Part shown: positions 8,754 through 16,543 of the stretch, piece by piece | How positions within the stretch are numbered: position 1 is the stretch's first letter | Layout of the letters: every line of letters begins with the position of its first letter | Source: Bradyrhizobium yuanmingense | GTDB lineage: Bacteria > Pseudomonadota > Alphaproteobacteria > Rhizobiales > Xanthobacteraceae | Direction: 5' to 3' | Length of the DNA: 64,000 bases | Assembly (NCBI RefSeq): GCF_029167105.1 | Contig: NZ_JARFML010000006.1 | Location: 1-64,000, forward strand | The notes under the pieces: model-generated | Database searches by the model: none | Told to the model about the DNA's origin: nothing | The model's input: only the letters and a program-made list of their open reading frames with translations | Program-made: the position numbers and the translations under genes

Positions 8754-9467
8754 CTAGTGTCCGCCGAGATAGGCCGTGATTAGCCGGGGATCGTGGATGA
8801 GATCCTTGGCGGGGCCGGACTGCACGATCTCGCCGGTCTCCAGCACATAGCCGTAGTCGGCCGTCTCCAGCGCGGCGCGGGCGTTCTGCTCGACCAGCAG
8901 GATCGAGACGCCGAGATCGCGCAGCGAGGCAATGGTGCGAAAGATCTCACGCACGATCAGCGGTGCGAGGCCGAGGCTCGGCTCGTCGAGCATGAGCAGC
9001 TTCGGCTTGGCCATCAGCGCGCGCCCGAGCGCCAGCATCTGGCGCTCGCCGCCGGAGAGGGTGCCAGCCGCCTGGCGCTGCCGCTCCTTCAGGCGCGGAA
9101 AGCGATCATAGACCTCGTCCAATGTCTTCTGGACGCCCGAGCGGTCGCGCAGGCTGTAGGAGCCGAGCAGGAGATTGTCGGCGACCGACATGTCGGAGAA
9201 CAGCTCGCGTTTCTCCGGCACGAGGCACAGCCGGCGCTCGACGCGGTCCTCGACCGACATCCTGCCGATGTCGTTGCCCTGAAAGACGAGGCGGCCGCGG
9301 GAGGCGAGCAGCCCGATCGCGGCCATCAGCAGCGTGGTCTTGCCGGCGCCGTTCGGGCCGATCACGGTAACGATCTGGCCTTCCTCGACCGACAGCGAGA
9401 CGTTGCGGACCGCTTCGACATTGTCGTAGCAGACGGTCACGTCCGTCATGGAAAACATCTCGCTCAC
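8754..9467 (-). CDS. livF: HAAT ABC transporter ATPase, LivF type (catabolic island)
   Basis: A 237-residue ATPase with Walker A GPNGAGKTT near residue 37, signature LSGGERQMLALGRAL near 138, Walker B LLMLDEPSLGLAP near 161 and the H-loop region LLVEQNARAAL, all classic LivF features. It overlaps the end of the LivM-LivG fusion gene by four bases, so it is the last gene of the leftward four-gene importer operon (13465 to 8754). Confidence 0.92.
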   Translation of the reverse strand: MSEMFSMTDVTVCYDNVEAVRNVSLSVEEGQIVTVIGPNGAGKTTLLMAAIGLLASRGRLVFQGNDIGRMSVEDRVERRLCLVPEKRELFSDMSVADNLLLGSYSLRDRSGVQKTLDEVYDRFPRLKERQRQAAGTLSGGERQMLALGRALMAKPKLLMLDEPSLGLAPLIVREIFRTIASLRDLGVSILLVEQNARAALETADYGYVLETGEIVQSGPAKDLIHDPRLITAYLGGH

Positions 9468-11233
9468 GCGACGCCTCCGAGATAGGCCTCTTGAACCCGT
9501 TCGTCGCTGCGGATCGCGGCGGGCGCGCCCTCGCAGAGCTTGGAGCCGAAGTCGAGCACGACGATGCGGTCGACCAGCGACATCACGAACTCCATGTCAT
9601 GCTCGACGATGAGGATGGTCAGATGGTCCGAACGCAGCGAGCGGAGCAGCTCCGCAAGCCTGAGCTTCTCCTGGCGGCGCAGGCCCGCGGCCGGCTCGTC
9701 CAGCACCAGCAGCGCCGGGTCTGCGGCGAGCGCGCGCGCGATCTCCAGGATGCGCTGGTTGCCGAGCGGCAGATTGCCCGCGAGCTCGAACGGCTTGTCG
9801 CCGAGCCCGACGCGTTCGAGCTGCTTCAAGGCCTCGTGCCGGGTGCTGGCTTCCTCGCGCTGGTTGAGGCGGAGGGCGCCGGCGAACAGGCCCGTGCTGG
9901 TGCGCGCGTAGGTGCCGAGCATGACATTTTCGAGCAGGCTCATGCGCGGCCGCAGCTTCACATGCTGGAATGTCCTGGCGATTCCGTCCCTCGCGATGCG
10001 GGATTGAGGGTCGCGCGTGATGGCGCGGCCGGCAAAGACGATCTCGCCCTTGTTGACCCTGAGCGCACCGGTCAGGCAGTTGAACATTGTGCTCTTGCCG
10101 GCACCGTTCGGGCCGATGACGGCGAGGATCTCGCCGGAGCGGACCTCGAAGCTGACATTGTTGACCGCGACGAGACCGCCGAACCGCCGCTCGGCGCCGT
10201 CGACCTTCAGAAGCAGTTCGCCCGGTGTCGGCTGGGGACGGCGAGGCAGGGGCGGGGCGGCTTGCGGCCGTTCGCGCTTGATCTTCGGCAAGTAGCGCGC
10301 GACGAACGGCACGATGCCCTGCCGCGCCCATTGCAGGAACAGGATGAACAGCGCGGAGAAGGCGACGATCTCGAGCTGGCCGGACGCGCCCTTGGCGATC
10401 AGCGGCAGATAGTCCTGCACGCTGTTCTTGAGCAGGGTGACGATAGCGGCGCCCACGACGCCGCCGAGCAGGCTGCCGGCGCCGCCGACCATCGACATCA
10501 TCAGATATTCGATGCCCATGCCGGCATCGAACGGGCCCGGGCTGATGAAGCGGCTCATATGGGCGTAGAGCCAGCCGGAGAGCGAGGCGAGGAAGGCCGC
10601 GATCACGAAGGTTACGAGCTTGATCCGGAACGCGTTGATGCCGAGGCTTTCGACCAGGATGTTGCCGCCGCGCAGCGCGCGCATGGCGCGGCCGACCCGG
10701 GAGTCGAGGAGATTGTAGCCGAGGAATAGCACCACGACGACGATGCCCCAGATCAGGAAATAGATCTGGGCGCTCGAGACGAGCGCGAGTGATCCGATAC
10801 TGATCGGCGGGATCGAGGAGATGCCGTTGAAGCGCCCGAGCCCCTCGACATTGCCGAACAGGAAGCCGATGGCGAGCCCCCAGGCGACGGTCGAGAGCGA
10901 CAGGAAATGGCCCTGGAGCCGCAAGGTGACGACGCCGAGGACGGTCGCGACACCGCAGGTCAGCGCCACCCCGAACACGAGGCCGAGCCAGGGGGAATGT
11001 CCATTCAGAGCAGAGACCCAGGCGGTGGCATAGGCCGCGACGCCGACGAAGGCGGCCTGTCCGAAGGACACGATGCCGCCGACGCCGGTGAGCAGGGCAA
11101 GGCCGATCGCGACCAGCGAATAGATGCCGATATAGTTCATCAGCGTGATGCTGAAGGGGTTGAGGACGAGTGGCGCGAGCGCGAGGCACGCTACCGCCGC
11201 CACCGCTGCGAGCTGAACGTGAAGGCGCGTCAT
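9464..11233 (-). CDS. Fused HAAT permease-ATPase (LivM-LivG)
   Basis: A 589-residue protein that joins a LivM-type permease (about residues 1-320; motif VSFGQAAFVGVAAYATAW near 55-72) to a LivG-type ATPase (about 345-589; Walker A GPNGAGKST near 370, modified signature LPLGNQRILEIARAL near 487, Walker B LLVLDEPAAGL near 510). This fusion is common in alphaproteobacterial HAAT systems. It overlaps both neighbours by ATGA, so the operon is tightly coupled. In the first transporter of the window (2295-6936) the same subunits are encoded separately. Confidence 0.92.
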   Translation of the reverse strand: MTRLHVQLAAVAAVACLALAPLVLNPFSITLMNYIGIYSLVAIGLALLTGVGGIVSFGQAAFVGVAAYATAWVSALNGHSPWLGLVFGVALTCGVATVLGVVTLRLQGHFLSLSTVAWGLAIGFLFGNVEGLGRFNGISSIPPISIGSLALVSSAQIYFLIWGIVVVVLFLGYNLLDSRVGRAMRALRGGNILVESLGINAFRIKLVTFVIAAFLASLSGWLYAHMSRFISPGPFDAGMGIEYLMMSMVGGAGSLLGGVVGAAIVTLLKNSVQDYLPLIAKGASGQLEIVAFSALFILFLQWARQGIVPFVARYLPKIKRERPQAAPPLPRRPQPTPGELLLKVDGAERRFGGLVAVNNVSFEVRSGEILAVIGPNGAGKSTMFNCLTGALRVNKGEIVFAGRAITRDPQSRIARDGIARTFQHVKLRPRMSLLENVMLGTYARTSTGLFAGALRLNQREEASTRHEALKQLERVGLGDKPFELAGNLPLGNQRILEIARALAADPALLVLDEPAAGLRRQEKLRLAELLRSLRSDHLTILIVEHDMEFVMSLVDRIVVLDFGSKLCEGAPAAIRSDERVQEAYLGGVA

Positions 11234-12273
11234 TCCTCGATCTCCTCCTCGGAATGCAGCGAGGCGAGGGATCGCCAGATCAGGATCGGGATCAGAAGCG
11301 AGAACACGATGACATCCTTCAGCGCGCTGCTCTCGAACGATGCGAAGCTTTCGAGGATACCGACGCCGACGGCGCCGATGGCCGCGCCGGGATAGCTGGT
11401 CATGCCGCCGACGATGGCGCCGACGAAGGCCTTGAGGCCAAGCAGGAAGCCGGAATCGTAGAATATGGTGTTGACGGGCGCGATCAGGATTCCGGAGACG
11501 CCGGCCATCAGCGAGCCCAGGAGATAGGCGATGGTGCCGGCGCGGGCGGGGCGTATGCCCATCAGGCGGGAGCCGGTCCGGTTCACGGCCGTCGCGCGGA
11601 GCGATTTACCGACCAGCGTGAAGTCGAAGAAGAGATAGAGCAGGCCGGAGAAGACGAGGGCTGCGATCACGATCAGCATGGTCTGGCCCGAGATCAGCAC
11701 GCCCGCAAACTCGGTCGACAATGACGTCAGCGGCTCGGTCCTGACACCCTCGGGACCGAAGAAGAGCAGCCCAAGGCCGACCAGCGCGAAGTGCAGGGCG
11801 ACGGAGACGGTCAGGAGCAGCAGCACCGTTCCGTCCGCAATGGGACGGAAGACGATCCGGTCCAGCAGCGGGGCGATGGGGGTGATCAGCATCAAGGCCA
11901 GCACGAGCCTGATGGCGAGCGGCGGCTCGGCGCGCATGGTCAGCCAGGCGAGGCCAACCACGGCCAGCGGCAATGCGAGATAGAAGAAGAGAGCGCGCGG
12001 AAGCAGCCGACGCTCGCCGTTGCGCAGCAGCGTGATGATCTCGATCAGGGTTGCGAGGCACGCAAGGATGACGACCAGCGCGCCTGTGCCCGGAAAGCGC
12101 TTCGCGTCGAGCGCCGCCAGCGTCAGCGCCGTGAAGGCCGCGATGTCGCCAAAGGGAATGAAGATGACCCGTGTCACGGTGAAGATGAGGACGGTCCCGA
12201 TCGCCACCAGCGCATAGACTGCGCCGGTGGCGATCCCGTCGATCGCAAGAATGGCTGCGATGTCGCTCGTCAT
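11230..12273 (-). CDS. livH: HAAT ABC transporter permease, LivH type (extended)
   Basis: A 347-residue membrane protein, about 50 residues longer than the usual LivH. The N-terminal GAVYALVAIGTVLIFTVTRV is the family opening; the extra length is a hydrophobic insertion of about two membrane segments (roughly residues 60-125) before the conserved half beginning LLLLTVSVALHFAL. The coupling loop KSLRATAVNRTGSRLMGI is present. It is the second gene of the leftward operon, 43 bases after the binding-protein gene. Confidence 0.88.
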   Translation of the reverse strand: MTSDIAAILAIDGIATGAVYALVAIGTVLIFTVTRVIFIPFGDIAAFTALTLAALDAKRFPGTGALVVILACLATLIEIITLLRNGERRLLPRALFFYLALPLAVVGLAWLTMRAEPPLAIRLVLALMLITPIAPLLDRIVFRPIADGTVLLLLTVSVALHFALVGLGLLFFGPEGVRTEPLTSLSTEFAGVLISGQTMLIVIAALVFSGLLYLFFDFTLVGKSLRATAVNRTGSRLMGIRPARAGTIAYLLGSLMAGVSGILIAPVNTIFYDSGFLLGLKAFVGAIVGGMTSYPGAAIGAVGVGILESFASFESSALKDVIVFSLLIPILIWRSLASLHSEEEIEE

Positions 12274-12316
12274 TGAGAACGCCGTCCCCTTGTTCTGGTG
12301 GCCTGCCGCCGTCCGA

Positions 12317-13465
12317 CTACGGCGCGTATTTCCAGGCGCCGCCCGTCAGGCGCACCACGACCAGGGCGCGCTCATCGACGCCGGTCACCGCGCCGGGCTT
12401 GAAGTTGTAGATGGCATGCACGCCCGGCAGCTCCTTGGTGCTGAGGATCGCGTCCCGCAGGGCGGCGCGGAATTCCGCCGTGCCGGGCTTCGCCGTCTTG
12501 AGCGCGCGCTCCGCTGCGTTGACGAAGATCAGCCAGGCGTCGAACGAGTACGCGGAGAAGCCGTCGGTGGTCGGGATGTTATGGACCTTCTGGTAGACGC
12601 TGCGGAAATCCAGCGCGATCTTCTTGGCGAAATGTTCGTCGGGCAGCTGCTCGGCCACGATGACCGGACCGGCGGAGACCTGGATGCCTTCAGCCGCCTT
12701 GCCACCGACGTTCACGAAGTCCGGATTGACGAGCGCCACCGTGCCGTAGGTGTTTCCCTTGAAGCCGCGCTCCGCGAGGCTGAGGAGAGGCAGCGCGCCT
12801 TGCGTCCCCGAGCCGCCGTCCAGCACGGCGTCCGGCCGCGCCGCGAGCACTTTGAGGATCTGCGCGGTGACCGAAGTGTCGGTGCGCGCATAGCGCTCGT
12901 TGGTCTGGATCTTGACGTCGCCGGCGGCTTCCGCCGCCTTGGCGCCGTTGTAGACGAGATCCCCCCACGCGTCGGAGAAGCCGATATAGCCGATGTTCTT
13001 CATGCCATCGCGCTTCATGCGATCGGCGATGATCTTGACGAGGAGGGACGCAGGCTGCGGCACCGACACCACCCACTGCTCGGGTGTTTCCGGCAGTTTG
13101 CCGATCGGCGAGACCGCGATCATCGGCACTTTCAATTCGCTCGCCACCGCCGCCATGGCGATGGTCGAGGGCGCCGTCGCGGTGCCTATCAGAAGGTCGA
13201 CCTTCTCTTCTTCCACCAGCTTGCGCGCGTTGCGGGTCGCGGCCGACGGGTCGGAGCCGTCGTCGAGCTGGATCAGGCGGATGGTCTCGCCGTTGACGGT
13301 CTTCTTGTATTCATAGGCCGCGTTGATGCCGCGCCCGTAGGGGATGCCGATCGACGAGCCGTTGCCGCTGAGCGAGGTGACGAAGCCGATGGTGATATCG
13401 GCCCGTGCGGCGGGGGCTGTGACGATGCCGGCGGCAAGTGCAAGTAAGCTCAGAGTCTTGCGCAT
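12317..13465 (-). CDS. HAAT substrate-binding protein (catabolic island, copy A)
   Basis: A 382-residue binding protein when started at the ATG behind GGAGGAGAACGCAT, which places the signal peptide (MRKTLSLLALAAG ... cleavage after ARA) at the very N-terminus; the frame also runs upstream, but without a signal. The mature start DITIGFVTSLSGNGSSIG and the segment RLIQLDDGSDPSAATRNARK are typical of the HAAT type I fold. It is clearly paralogous to the protein at 18657-19814: both share IQLDDGSDP, RNARKLVE, EKVD, MIAVSPI and ARPDA blocks in the same order. It leads the leftward importer operon. Confidence 0.9.
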   Translation of the reverse strand: MRKTLSLLALAAGIVTAPAARADITIGFVTSLSGNGSSIGIPYGRGINAAYEYKKTVNGETIRLIQLDDGSDPSAATRNARKLVEEEKVDLLIGTATAPSTIAMAAVASELKVPMIAVSPIGKLPETPEQWVVSVPQPASLLVKIIADRMKRDGMKNIGYIGFSDAWGDLVYNGAKAAEAAGDVKIQTNERYARTDTSVTAQILKVLAARPDAVLDGGSGTQGALPLLSLAERGFKGNTYGTVALVNPDFVNVGGKAAEGIQVSAGPVIVAEQLPDEHFAKKIALDFRSVYQKVHNIPTTDGFSAYSFDAWLIFVNAAERALKTAKPGTAEFRAALRDAILSTKELPGVHAIYNFKPGAVTGVDERALVVVRLTGGAWKYAP

Positions 13466-14100
13466 ATGCGTTCTCCTCCGTTGATGCTGGATAGGAATGC
13501 TTCGATGCTGCCGCGCGGGGTCCCCGAACGACGAACCGACCGATTGAAAACATTGCTGCGGCGCCAAATACCGGGCGCGACCGAAGAGAGTGTGCTCGCC
13601 CGGCGCTCAGCAGCCATGATGTTGCGTGCCGCGCGAACGATAGGCCCACCGGTACATGCAAGCGGGCGTTTTCCGGAGCGATGAATGGTCGTCGATGCGG
13701 CCGCGATGCGCGACCGGCGATGCTGCTGCTAAGGCCGGCTGTTCGAGCACGGCGACTGTCCACACGATCGAGTCTCTCAAAATCGGTGCCCTGCAACATC
13801 ATTGTCATGGCCACCGGTCTTTGACCGGCGAGGAATTACTTAAAGCCTAAAGTAACTCCGGTGGCGCCGTCAACACGTGTCACGGGGCTGTCAGAAAAAA
13901 ATGTTGTTGCATACAATTTCGTCAGTGTGCGGCGCTTCTGCGCTATTCGACCGATCGAAAACGCCGTGCTCGCCTTGACCCCTACGGCACTGGTCGCCGT
14001 CGCCGCCGCGCGCATTTGACGCGTCAATTAGTTTATGATTGAAATATATTCATCGGCAGCCGACGACCGATCCTCCGATCACCGCTTGAGGAGAAGGACG
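13466..14100. other. Divergent intergenic region of the catabolic island
   Basis: These 635 bases separate the leftward transporter operon from the rightward catabolic genes and should carry both promoters. The left half (13466-13850) looks like decayed or non-coding sequence with no convincing gene. The right half is more AT-rich and contains TTGTTGCATACAA at 13904-13916, a perfect 12-base palindrome at 14016-14027 and a TATGAT at 14034-14039. The ribosome binding site GAGGAGAAGG precedes the ATG at 14101. Confidence 0.5.
14016..14027. promoter_or_regulatory. Perfect palindrome upstream of the racemase-like gene, candidate operator
   Basis: TTGACGCGTCAA is a perfect 12-base inverted repeat located 74 bases before the ATG at 14101, with a TATGAT six bases further on that could be a -10. 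Its position next to a possible -10 suggests a regulator site. Which regulator binds is unknown; the only regulator gene nearby encodes a MarR protein at 21501-22061, whose candidate site looks different. Confidence 0.35.
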
Positions 14101-14883
14101 ATGCGCATCTTCTGGCAGAGCTTTGTTGATGCGAGCGTGAATGCGCCCTACATGGCGCGGCTGTCGGAATACCTGAACGACATCGCTGCGCCAGGCACGA
14201 TGGTCCACGTCCAGGGCATCAGTCCGCCCGACCGCGAGTTCGGACGGCTTGCGGAATTGCGCTGTGCGGTCCAGGCAATCGACAACGGCATCGCAGCGGA
14301 GGAGGGTGGGTTCGACGCCTTCGTCATGGGGCATTTTCAGGATCCCGGACTCTACGAGCTGCGCTCGACGCTCGACATTCCCGTGATCGGGACCGGCGAG
14401 GCGACGTTGCTGGCGGCCTCACAACTCGGGCGGCGGCTAGGTCTTGTGACGCTCGATCCCGTCTTCGAGGTCTTGCACTATGAGCAGGCTGAGCGTTACG
14501 GCCTCGGCGATCGCGTCGTCCATGTGACCGGCCTTGGCTGCAGGCCGGATGATTTCGCCGATGCGTTCGCCGGAAACGCTGCCGCGCAAGCCCGCATGAT
14601 CAAGGACTTCGTCGCCTGCGCGCTCCCGCTGGTGGAACGCGGCGCGGATGTCGTGATCCCGGCCGGCGTGTTGCCAGGCCTCTTGATCGGGCGAGAGCAT
14701 GGCCTGAAGGTCGGCCACGCTCCGGTGGTCAACTGCGCGGCCGTGGCGCTCAAGAGTGCCGAGATGTGGGTACAGCTCCGGAAGCTCAATGGCACCGAGC
14801 CCAGCCGCGGGCCGAGCTTCAGGCGGGCCAGCGCCCAGGCCCGCGATGACTTCCGCGCGCTACTTGCCCGCAACAGTCGCTAG
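14101..14883 (+). CDS. Asp/Glu/hydantoin racemase-family protein lacking the usual cysteine pair
   Basis: A 260-residue protein of the Asp/Glu racemase superfamily; the ATG behind GAGGAGAAGGACG was chosen over the upstream frame extension. The pattern FDAFVMGHFQDPGLYELR followed by IPVIGTGEATLLAA matches hydantoin-racemase-like proteins. Known racemases use one Cys in the first segment (often A-C-F-x-D) and a second near the start of the last third. Here the first position reads GHF and the second region reads VIPAGVLPG, so neither Cys is present. It is first in the rightward series of the catabolic island. It may be a lyase or isomerase, or a non-catalytic relative. Confidence 0.78.
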   Translation: MRIFWQSFVDASVNAPYMARLSEYLNDIAAPGTMVHVQGISPPDREFGRLAELRCAVQAIDNGIAAEEGGFDAFVMGHFQDPGLYELRSTLDIPVIGTGEATLLAASQLGRRLGLVTLDPVFEVLHYEQAERYGLGDRVVHVTGLGCRPDDFADAFAGNAAAQARMIKDFVACALPLVERGADVVIPAGVLPGLLIGREHGLKVGHAPVVNCAAVALKSAEMWVQLRKLNGTEPSRGPSFRRASAQARDDFRALLARNSR

Positions 14884-14916
14884 TGCTCGAAAAGCCGTTC
14901 CTGGAGAACAATCATA

Positions 14917-15342
14917 ATGACCCCCGAAAAGATCCTGTACGAGACCGAGGTGACGGCGACCGGAGGTCGGGATGGCAAGGCGGCCAGCGTTGACGGTCTG
15001 CTCTCGGTGTCCCTGTCCTTGCCGAAATCGATGGGCGGTCCCGGTGGCGAAGGCACCAATCCCGAGCAGCTCTTTGCGGCCGGCTATGCCGCTTGCTTTC
15101 TCGGCGCGGTCAAGCTCGTCGCGCGCACGCGGAAGGTGGTGCCCTCTGCCGAGCCGTCCGTGACTGCGAAGGTTGCGATGGGGCCGGTGCCCGTCGGATA
15201 TGCGCTCGCTGTCGAGCTGAAGGTCAACCTGCCCGGTGTCGAGAAGGCCGTGGCCGAAGAGGTCGTTGCCGGTGCGCATGAGCGTTGCCCCTATTCGAAC
15301 GCAACCCGCGGCAATATTGACGTGAAACTGACGGTGGTCTGA
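14917..15342 (+). CDS. ohr: Ohr/OsmC-family organic hydroperoxide resistance protein
   Basis: A 141-residue Ohr-type peroxidase with both redox cysteines in family context: the first in AAGYAACFLGAVK (near residue 61) and the second in HERCPYSNATRGN (near 127). The N-terminus KILYETEVTATGGRDG and the GGPGGEGTNPEQLFAAGY loop are also typical. Ohr reduces organic hydroperoxides using lipoylated proteins or thiols. Its place within a catabolic series could reflect peroxide stress from the flavin monooxygenase encoded at 22291-24609, which is inference. No ohrR-type regulator is adjacent. Confidence 0.92.
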   Translation: MTPEKILYETEVTATGGRDGKAASVDGLLSVSLSLPKSMGGPGGEGTNPEQLFAAGYAACFLGAVKLVARTRKVVPSAEPSVTAKVAMGPVPVGYALAVELKVNLPGVEKAVAEEVVAGAHERCPYSNATRGNIDVKLTVV

Positions 15343-15364
15343 GGCGGATGAACGAGGGCGGTCG

Positions 15365-16543
15365 GTGACCAACACCTTGCGCGCACCATATGACGGCGTG
15401 GTGATCGCGGCTCCCGTCACGATTCCCTATATGCGCTACTCCATCGAGAGCGCGCAGTGGTGGATCGGGCGGGCGCTGAGCGCGCTCGTTGCGCAGGCCG
15501 GCATCAAGGCCTCCGATATCGACGGCCTGTGCGTCTCCAGTTTCACCATGGGCACGGACAGTGGCATCGGATTGACGCAGCATTTCGGACTCTGCGTCCG
15601 GTGGTTGGACACGATCCCGCTCGGCGGCGCCAGCGCCATCGCGGCGCTGCGCAAGGCGGCGCGCGCTGTTCAGGCGCGCGATGCCGACATCGTGGCGTGC
15701 GTCGCTGGCGACACCAATCACGTTGATTCGTTCAGGCTGACGCTGGAGAATTTCTCGCGGTTCAATCAGGACGCCGTCTATCCTTACGGCGCGGGCGGCG
15801 CCAATGCCAGCTTTGCGCTGATTGCGCGCAACTATATGCGGATGTTCGGCGTCGCGCGCGAGGACGTCGGCAAGATCGCTGTCGCCCAGCGCGCCAATGC
15901 CCTGCGCAACCCGCATGCGCTGATGAAGGCGCCGCTCACGCTCGAGCAATACCTGGCGGCCCGGCCGATTTCTGATCCGATCCACCTGTTTGATTGCGTG
16001 ATGCCCTGTGCGGGCGCGGAAGCTTTCCTCGTGATGCGCGATGAGACGGCTTCATCCCTGAAGCTGCCCGCCGCGCGGCTCCTTGCGACGATCGAGCGGC
16101 ACAATGCCTTTGCCGACGATCCGATGCAGGTGCGCGGCGGCTGGGCGATGGATGTCGGCGAGCTCTATACGATGGCCGGCGTCAAGCCTGACGATCTCGA
16201 TGTCGTGCAAACCTATGACGACTATCCCGTCATCACGATGATGCAGTTCGAGGATCTCGGATTCTGCAAGAAGGGCGAGGGCGCTGAGTTCGTGCGCCAA
16301 CACGATCTCACCATCGACGGCGACTTCCCGCACAATACCTCGGGCGGACAGCTCTCGGTCGGGCAGGCCGGTGCCGCCGGCGCCTATCTCGGTCTCGTTG
16401 AAGGGCTGCGGCAGGTTCTGGGCAGTGCCGGTCCCACGCAGGTCAGGAATGCCAGCCTCGCCCTGGCCTCGGGGTTCGGTATGATCAACTATGATCGTGG
16501 TCTCGCCTCAGGTGCCGCGATCCTTGTTGGACCTTCGCGATGA
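15365..16543 (+). CDS. Thiolase-like (SCP-x/Ltp2-type) protein without the thiolase Cys and His
   Basis: A 392-residue thiolase-fold protein starting at GTG behind GAGGGCGG. The region that should carry the nucleophile (normally N-x-C-A-x-G) reads DTIPLGGASAIAAL near residues 84-97, with no Cys. The C-terminal motif, normally G-H-P-x-G-A, reads NTSGGQLSVGQAGAAGAYL, with Gln for His. This is the pattern of thiolase-like lipid-transfer proteins such as Ltp2 of steroid catabolism, which act as acyl-CoA retro-aldolases with a DUF35 partner. The next gene, overlapping by ATGA, encodes exactly such a DUF35 domain, supporting a two-component complex. The substrate is unknown. Confidence 0.85.
   Translation: MTNTLRAPYDGVVIAAPVTIPYMRYSIESAQWWIGRALSALVAQAGIKASDIDGLCVSSFTMGTDSGIGLTQHFGLCVRWLDTIPLGGASAIAALRKAARAVQARDADIVACVAGDTNHVDSFRLTLENFSRFNQDAVYPYGAGGANASFALIARNYMRMFGVAREDVGKIAVAQRANALRNPHALMKAPLTLEQYLAARPISDPIHLFDCVMPCAGAEAFLVMRDETASSLKLPAARLLATIERHNAFADDPMQVRGGWAMDVGELYTMAGVKPDDLDVVQTYDDYPVITMMQFEDLGFCKKGEGAEFVRQHDLTIDGDFPHNTSGGQLSVGQAGAAGAYLGLVEGLRQVLGSAGPTQVRNASLALASGFGMINYDRGLASGAAILVGPSR

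Noticed and set aside
9491..10729. A 412-codon plus-strand frame opposite the LivM-LivG gene
   Set aside because: Antisense shadow of a clearly functional transporter gene; composition is typical of such shadows.
13904..13916. TTGTTGCATACAA as a possible GntR-type operator
   Set aside because: Only the outer four bases on each side are symmetrical and no GntR gene is in the window.
13836..14027. A 63-codon minus-strand frame in the divergent intergenic region
   Set aside because: No ribosome binding site or recognisable motif; it overlaps the candidate regulatory sites and looks fortuitous.
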